Shown: piece after piece, positions 57,064-64,000 of the stretch
Position numbering within the stretch: position 1 is the stretch's first letter
Layout of the letters: the number at the start of each line of letters is the position of its first letter
NCBI GenBank assembly: GCA_022701365.1
Contig: JAKUHH010000394.1
Coordinates: forward strand, 82,572-146,571
DNA: 64,000 nt
Reading direction: 5' to 3'
Source: Mycocentrospora acerina
Taxonomy: Eukaryota > Ascomycota > Dothideomycetes > Pleosporales
Translations under genes and position numbers: made by a program
The notes under the pieces: generated by a model
What the model saw: the letters and a program-made list of their open reading frames with translations, nothing else
Databases searched by the model: none
Told to the model about the DNA's origin: nothing

Positions 57064-58585
57064 GATGTCATGCTTTGCTCAGTAATTCTTAGACTTTACT
57101 TTTCACAGCCTAGGAACTACCTTCATCTTAGTTTAGTTGCGATTAGTAAAATGTAATGTATAGATAGTTGCCGATAAGTAATTTAAGAGAAGAAAGAGAC
57201 ACAGATTGTGTTCCAGGCATTCAAGACCAATCTTGTAATGAGAAACTCTCTATTGAATAGACCTGGTGTGATCGCATCAATGATACATTTGTTGCACCTA
57301 CCTCACAAAAAAATGGGTATATTATTGTGACGCTGAACTCGGCGCTTGCTCCTCATCTATTCACCTAGCTTCTCCAGGAATAACTTGATTATGACACCTT
57401 CCCTGCGCAGAAAGAGAAGCTTATCCTTACCAAGCATGAGAGAGCACTATATCTGTATACATAGCCTATTCTCCCGGGGGTTTCACTATATTTTAAGTCT
57501 TTCTTCTCGCAGATGTCTCACTTAACTAGAGCCGACAGCCAAAACACAAGACTAGCATGCGACAGACACGTGCGGTAGCATATGCAGCGAACAAGCTATT
57601 TCGCCAGTTGACGTCAGACATATGAGATAATTTCGTGTTCGAAGTTCAAAGAAATTGACGGGATCAGCTTTCCGTGTGCGACGACGAGTCGGCCCCACTT
57701 CGGCAACCTTTCGGAAAGGATGCCGCTGTTGTCAGGGTTTCAGCCGAGCCTCCGTGTCAATCCATTCACCTTCTCGACGCGCTGCCTCTTGACACTCTTC
57801 TCGCCCGGAGAGTCACGACATCGATCATGTATGCGGCACGGGCTGTCTAAGAAAGAGCCGGCTTCTCGATAGCATTCCAGGACTTTCAAACTACTTTGCT
57901 GATAGGAGCAGCTTAGATCCAATGCCATGCAGATGTCGCTAGAAGCCTGCGACAGTGTCGTCAGCGCGGTTGCTCACAATCTATCGGAACTAACAGTGGA
58001 TGCCCATTTTCTCTTGGCTTCTTTGTTTCTTGTCTCTGTTTCAAGTCTCATGTCACTTTCATTACTCACAGGACGGCCACCAGCAACAGATCCGTGGACT
58101 ACTACTACAACAACCCGCCCTGCGAGGCTGTTTTGATGGCGCACAATAGCTGCCTGTGCTGTGATGCAAAGAGATGAACGCGCAATGGTGTCACCCTCAA
58201 GACTTCACGCAAAGTTACCGCTGCTATGATTGGAAGTGCTACCCCTGACCAAGCGCCGCCGAGTGCTTGGCCCCTTGGTGGTCGTTTCCCGCTCCGCCGG
58301 AGACTCATATTCCATCCATGTTTGCACATATGCCAACGCTCATCAACTTGGCGCGGGCTATACCAGACGGGCGATACGAATTGGCAGTTCCACATGGAAT
58401 ACCAAGATGTTGCTGCGCCTGCCTCAAATACTTCATCTCCCAGCCCTCCCTGCCATTTTCCTAACGCCTCTTCTTATTGACCGTGTTCATCCCGATTTTT
58501 TCTCCATTTTCACCAGTCACTCGTTAGACACCTATTTGCGTTTGTTTTACCTTGTTTAATTCTCTCCATTTCCACAGTAGCCATT
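57064..58585. other. Intergenic, no gene seen
   Basis: About 1.5 kb upstream of the GH72 gene. Several ORFs of up to 109 codons overlap without features. Nothing further is supported. Confidence 0.5.
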
Positions 58586-59987
58586 ATGAAGTCATTCATC
58601 GTATTCTCCATTCTAGGTTCGGCAATCGGGAGCGTTGTTCCCCGTGCGTCCAAGGGAAACCTTACGCCCATCACAGTGAGGGGCAATGCCTTTTTCGCAG
58701 GAAATGAACGTTTTTACGTTCGTGGTGTGGCTTACCAGCCAGGTATGTTGCCTCTATTGAGCTCTTCGGTCATAACAATGTTCTAACCCTACGACAGGTG
58801 GTGCTGCAGACGCAAAGGACCCTTTGCTTGACCTGACGGCCTTGAGGCGCGATGTTGCCAACTTCAGGGAGCTTGGTATCAACACTATCCGTGTCTACAC
58901 GATTGACAACTCCAAGAACCACGACGAGGGTATGAAGATGCTTGATGATGCCGGTATCTACCTTGCTCTTGATGCCAACACACCCGAGTACTCCCTTAAC
59001 CGTGAGACCGGCGCAACTCTCCACCGCTCTTACAACTCCGCCTACCTCCAGTCAGTCTTCTCTACCATTGATGCCTTTAAGGACTACAACAACCTTCTCG
59101 TCCTTTTCTCCGGCAACGAAGTCATCAACGAGAGGAACAACACCAACGCTGCCCCTTACATCAAGGCTGTTACACGTGACATGAAACAGTACATTTCCAA
59201 TCGTGCGGACCGTGTCATCCCCGTTGGTTACTCTGCCGCTGATGTCGCCGAGAACATTGAGCACCAGGCCTTGTACTTCAACTGCGGTTCCGATGATGAG
59301 CGCTCTGACTTCTTCGCTTTCAACGACTACTCCTGGTGCGACCCCTCATCCTTCACCCAGTCCGGCTGGGATCAGAAGGTCAGGACATACGCCAACTACA
59401 GCAAGCCCATCTTCCTATCTGAGTTTGGTTGCATTACCAATACTCGCCAGTGGGGTGAGATCGCTTCTTTGTACCACACCAACATGACCGGTGTCTACTC
59501 TGGTGGTCTTGCTTACGAGTACACTGTTGAGCCCAACGGTTACGGAATTGTCGAGCTCAACAATGGCAACATTGAGACCAACGCTGACTACGACCGTCTC
59601 AAGGCCGCGTATGAGAGGACTTCCAACCCCACGGGCGATGGCGGCTACAGGTCCACCGGCTCTGCTTCCGAGTGCCCGCCTGAATCTGACGAGTGGGAGG
59701 TTGAAGGCACTACTCTTCCTGCGATTCCCACAGCTGCGTCCAGGTTCATGACTTCCGGCGCCGGCACGGCTCCTGGTCTCGATGGTACTGGCTCCCACTT
59801 CTCTGGCGAGACCAGTGAATCGACTGCAACCGCAGGCTCTGGTGCAGCTACTCGCACACCAAGTGGTTCTGCTGGAAATAGCAGCAGTGGCGGCAGCACT
59901 GGTGCGGCACCGAGCGTCGACATCCCCATGCGCTTCATGGGCATGGTTGCCGCTAGCGTTCTCTTCGGTGCTATGCTTGTCTTCTAG
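58586..59987 (+). CDS. GPI-anchored beta-1,3-glucanosyltransferase (GH72, Gas/Gel family)
   Basis: It elongates beta-1,3-glucan chains at the cell surface. 448 aa from exons 58586-58742 and 58798-59987. A signal peptide covers about 1-19. The GH72 catalytic domain spans about 25-335. Glu160 (FSGNEVIN) is the acid/base and Glu261 (FLSEFGC) the nucleophile, the same positions as in characterised Gel/Gas enzymes. The cysteine-rich CBM43 (X8) module of the long Gas1 subfamily is absent. Instead a Ser/Thr/Gly-rich linker (about 350-420) leads to a hydrophobic C-terminus (MGMVAASVLFGAMLVF), the signal for GPI attachment. This matches the CBM43-less GH72 subfamily (Gel1-like). Confidence 0.95.
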
Positions 59988-60668
59988 ATGGGTTAAGAAG
60001 GTTTTCGACTCGTCGAAGAGGTGAATCATGCTTAGTTTACAAGAGCATATAGATGTGTATGTTTACTTTGTTTTACGGGGAGTTTCTGTAGCCTGCTCTT
60101 GTACTACATGTAGCTGTTCAGGTCTTTCTCTGTCTACCGCTTTACTGTTTACAACTTGATCTTTTCTCTCACATATGTCGCTTTCCTAGTTCATTTCTTC
60201 CTCATACATATGTTCAACCGTGATACCATTTACACCATTTATCCTTTAACCATCTTCTTTAATCGTGAACATGCATATTTTGTGCTTTAATATAAAGTGG
60301 CGCTTTGTAATGCGTGATACCATGACGATGATCTCAACAGATGAGAGGAGAGATTAGAAATTGCTTAAACAACGTCCCCTACTGTGTACCAAGACACACG
60401 ACGTTGCGATACACTTTTACGTTCAAAACTTAAAATATTGCTATCGCGCATCAATATCGAGCTATGCACTTCCCATTGCTGTTCTGTGGCATTTCATTAA
60501 TGAGGATACCAGTTTAAAGTGGAGAATATTGCGATGTTAGTTACACTGTCGATCTTTTCGTTGACGTCATCCAGTGCCTGTGAGGCTTTGCACCCCAACG
60601 TAAGAGCGTTTAAGAAGCTTCATTGACAATTCGAATGGCTCAATTGAAAGCCAGAACGAAAAATTCGG

Positions 60669-60689
60669 TACTATGAAAGTTTCATAGTA
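60669..60689. repeat. Inverted repeat, 10-bp arms with 1-nt spacer
   Basis: TACTATGAAA, one G, then its exact reverse complement TTTCATAGTA. Confidence 0.8.
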
Positions 60690-60793
60690 ATTTTGAGCCT
60701 CCTTTGTATGTTTCGGAAATTTCTCCGTCCTTGCATAACGGCAGGATCTACTAGTCGTTTTCGAAAACCCAATAGTCTATTCACATAATTAAA

Positions 60794-60809
60794 ACAGTCT
60801 ATAGACTGT
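60794..60809. repeat. 16-bp perfect palindrome
   Basis: ACAGTCTATAGACTGT is self-complementary. It lies about 50 bp before the start of the extreme AT-rich block. Confidence 0.8.
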
Positions 60810-60860
60810 ACCTAATGTAGGATTGTCTACAGGTGACGGTTACGTATTATCAGTCAGAAA

Positions 60861-63800
60861 CTAAACTACTAAAATTAAAATAACAAAACTAACTAAAAAA
60901 ACTAAATAGTATTAATTAGCAGAACATTATAAATAGAATATGTATATTAATATCTTTAAAATAGAAAACTTTGTTATAAAATGTAACTATAGGGTTAACT
61001 TAAGCTGCAATATAATAATCTGTAAATTATGTGCTTTGTTACTTTGCATGCTTAAGCTAAAAGATAAAAATTTAAGCTTTTAAACTTAATATTAGAAGGC
61101 ATAGCAAAAGACTAATACCTACTATTACCTGTATACTTTAATATAGTAAGATTTCTTTTAAGTTATTACTTATAAACCTATTATAATAATCTATATATAA
61201 AGGTAGAAGTCTGCCTGTTAATCTTTAATTATATAAACTAGAAGTAATAGCTTTGTTTAAAAGAAGCTATATATTTAAATAGATCTCTAAGTAGCTATTT
61301 AAGGAGCACTAGATTAAGTGTAAGATAACTTTACTTAAAAGATACTTTTGCAAGTAGAGAATTTAGCATTAAATAACTACTAAAGTTAAGTAATAACTAA
61401 AGAATTAGATACTAGTTCTTTTTTACTAGTGCAAGCTTAAAAATAGTAAGATAATTAAAGTACTTTGCTGCAAAGGTTATTAAAATATTATATAACTAAT
61501 CTTTATTTAACTTTAGTTCTCTCTAAGACTAAGACAACATATCTAGAATAAAGCTAAATAAAAAATAGCTATATTAGCAGCAAGAGCAGCTATTAAAGAG
61601 CACCTAAAAGAAGGTATTATTAATAGCTATAGGAAAAGAATACTGCAGGTCTACTTTAAGCAAAGAAACCTCTTTTTTGCTTATAATAGACTCTTCTAAG
61701 TCTATAATAAGATTTACCTAAAGGCTATTTTAAGATATCTTAATAATTACTAATAATACTATAGAGAATATATTATTCTAGTGCTAAACTAGTGCTAGTT
61801 AATTAATAAGTATAAAAAGATTAAACCTTATATTATCTAGATCTACACATGTATTAACGTGTACTCCTAATATATAATATAGGCATATATTAGTATATTA
61901 GCTAGAATATTACTTAGTATACTATATTAGTACCTATTTATAGTAAAAGACCTTAGAATATTTCTACAGTTTATTTACTCTAATTATAGTATAGAAATAA
62001 AGTAGATAGCTTACGCATACTATATGCTTTTAAAAGCTAATTAAGTAGAAATAACTTAGAGTAATTACTATATATTTAGTATAAGCACAGTAAATTAACA
62101 AATTAAGTCTTAGTAGTAGCAGCTGTTAAATAGGTTATTATTCTAATAGAGGGTAAGAGTACTATATAAGCTTAGTAATTTAAGACTAATACTAGACTAT
62201 TATAGTTATACTTTAAGGACTTACAGGTTACAAACCTCTTCTCTAAAGACTGCCTTGCAGATATAGTAGTAATATTAGCTATCTATATTCTAATACTCTA
62301 TTATAAGATATGCTTATATATTAAGATATAGAACTCTTACTAGATATAAAAGCAGAAAAATAGGCTAAATATTATTATTAGGAAGCTAAATATATTATAC
62401 ATATACCTGCTAAGAGAAACACAGGACTATAAGTAAACACTGCCTATAGATAAGTACAATAAGATTATAAGAGAGATGCCTCTTTAAGATATTAATACTG
62501 TACTTCTTATATATACTTAGCAGTAGTATAACTTATAGCTTAATTAAATAAGCTTTAACTCTTATACTAATTATATAAAAACTGCAGCTAAATAGGCTGC
62601 TCTTTTTAAAGAGATATATCTTGCACTTTGCAATCTTTATAAGTTTTATATTAGCTCTAGTAAATAACCTAAGCTTTAGCTTCTAGTATATCTTACTAGC
62701 AGATAGAACTTCTAAGTAAGTATAAAAGCTATCTATAAAGTAGTTTAAACTAATATATATATAAGGCACCTACTTAAGAAGAATTTAATTTTACAAATAA
62801 TAAAATTAGTTTAAATAAGAGTAATATAGTGCAATAATAGCAATATATGCATAGGGACAATAATTAGGTGCTAGGTAATAGTTAGTAATAGTTAGTAATA
62901 GTCCTTATTATAGTTAGTACTACAGTATTTAGTAATACATATAATTCTTAAAATAAGTAAATTATATATTATATTCTTATATTTTATCTTAACTATGCTG
63001 TCTGCTACTTAATAGGGCCTTTATTGCTCTATAAAGAAGGCAGAATATAAAATAATAGATATATTAGTTTATTAGTATTATTCTTAATGCAGAGCATAAA
63101 ATCTAGGAATAAAGGGTAAAGTAGTTTAAATTAATATTAATAATAACACTCTAGAGCTCTCTAAGCAGGTAATAATTGTACTAGTGTCCTAGTTACTTCT
63201 TATTATCTCTATTATGTAACAGGCCTAATTTAAGAATAAAGCAGTTCTCTAGCAAATACACTTAATTAATAGGTGTGTACCTGCTTAATAATAATAATAG
63301 TTAGTAACTGTAAGTAATAGGACTAGAGTAAGTAGTAAGACTTTAAATATTACAAGTAAAATTGCGTTTAATGTTAGCTACTACTATCTTATTTAGTATA
63401 ATAATACTATTATTAAGGCAAGTAACGCGTATAGTATAGTATATTTATATTTTATTTATTAAGACTTTTACTAACTAATACAGGTAGAGATGTTAGTATT
63501 TAAGTTCTAAGCACTGCTATCTACTTAACTCTTAATAGTTTTATAGATAAATACTTTTTTACTAAAGTAAACCTAGTCTGCCTTAGACTCTTTATCTATC
63601 TACTATAGATATATACTATTAAGATATCTAGCAGTATACCTTAATTCTTTCTATAAAGTACATATAATTACATAACTTTATAAGAGTTACTTAATAAGAT
63701 ACTATAAAAAAAAAGCAAAGATATATAAAAGTTTATTTTTTGCTTTAAAGAGTATAAGAAAGAAGAAGTTAAAAACAGTATACTAATACTGATACTAGTA

Positions 63801-64000
63801 GCTATAACTTAAAGAGTAAAGTCTTTATCTTATTATTAATCTAAGACAAAGATAAAAGAAGAGCTTTAAGTAAAGAATAAGAGTGCTAGCCTATATAAGA
63901 ACAGTAAAAAAAAAGTGTAGATAAAGAAGACTTTAAGTTAGCTAAGCTAGACTTAACTAAAGAGGACTTTTATCTACTAATATATAAAAGATTACTGTCT
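60861..64000. mobile_element. AT-rich block, probable RIP-degraded repeat DNA (runs off window)
   Basis: More than 3.1 kb of very AT-rich DNA, dominated by TA, TAA and TAG words. No ORF of 60 codons exists in any frame and CpG is scarce. This is the look of transposon DNA after repeat-induced point mutation in Pleosporales. A 44-codon open stretch at about 61569-61700 (+), reading AILAARAAIKEHLKEG... with later in-frame stops, may be a ghost of an element's coding region. I cannot name the element, and no LTR or terminal repeat can be drawn within the window. Confidence 0.65.

Larger units (their letters stand above)
59988..60860. other. 3' flank of GH72 gene and boundary to AT-rich block
   Basis: About 870 bp without a gene. 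It is normal composition at first, then increasingly AT-rich. Two palindromic elements (60669-60689 and 60794-60809) lie close to the boundary. Confidence 0.55.

Noticed and set aside
1..64000. CRISPR array, biosynthetic cluster or intact transposon
   Set aside because: No regularly spaced repeats, no PKS/NRPS/terpene core gene, and no transposase or reverse transcriptase ORF is visible; the genome is eukaryotic.

Overview
The window is nuclear DNA of a filamentous ascomycete, most likely Pleosporales (Dothideomycetes). Genes carry short introns (about 45-130 nt) with GT-AG ends and CTAAC-type branch sites. The gene set is fungal: HapX, a GH72 glucanosyltransferase, an AA5 copper-radical oxidase, a DUF6604 protein. 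The mannitol dehydrogenase is, from memory, almost identical to the Alternaria allergen Alt a 8. Compact gene-rich DNA is broken by two AT-rich, stop-rich stretches (about 28.1-28.8 kb and 60.86-64 kb) that look like products of repeat-induced point mutation (RIP). The species cannot be fixed from sequence alone.

Layout. 0-11 kb: 3' part of MCM5, the iron regulator HapX with two ATCTGATAA (SreA-type) sites near an internal start, a tRNA-Ser(GCU), a small secreted cysteine-rich protein, and an uncharacterised hydrophilic protein. 11-21 kb: a secreted galactose-oxidase-like enzyme with three PAN/apple repeats, then CDC16 (APC/C) and YJU2 (spliceosome) in a divergent pair, then a secreted GH43 enzyme. 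21-25 kb: a tandem pair of diverged secreted paralogues of unknown function. 25-31 kb: an SDR oxidoreductase, an F-box-like pseudogene broken by RIP-type nonsense changes, and a seven-exon zinc alcohol/polyol dehydrogenase. 31-41 kb: a small membrane protein, a 733-residue orphan protein, a mitochondrial PDK/BCKDK-type kinase divergent from the USP7-type deubiquitinase UBP15, and a p24 cargo receptor.

41-64 kb: a long non-coding stretch with a (TAC)n microsatellite and a G-rich tract, a tentative gasdermin-like protein, mannitol dehydrogenase, an acyl-CoA dehydrogenase, and a DUF6604 protein. A 168-bp duplication next to the single N then looks like an unmerged contig overlap. After it come an RGA/HGA-repeat protein, a degenerate pepsin-like secreted protein, a GH72 glucanosyltransferase and the terminal AT-rich block.

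Functionally the window mixes housekeeping genes (replication licensing, cell-cycle ubiquitination, splicing, deubiquitination, ER-Golgi transport, 2-oxoacid dehydrogenase control) with secreted or accessory genes. I see no biosynthetic cluster, CRISPR array or intact transposon. All multi-exon models were built by hand from splice signals and frame continuity and need transcript support.
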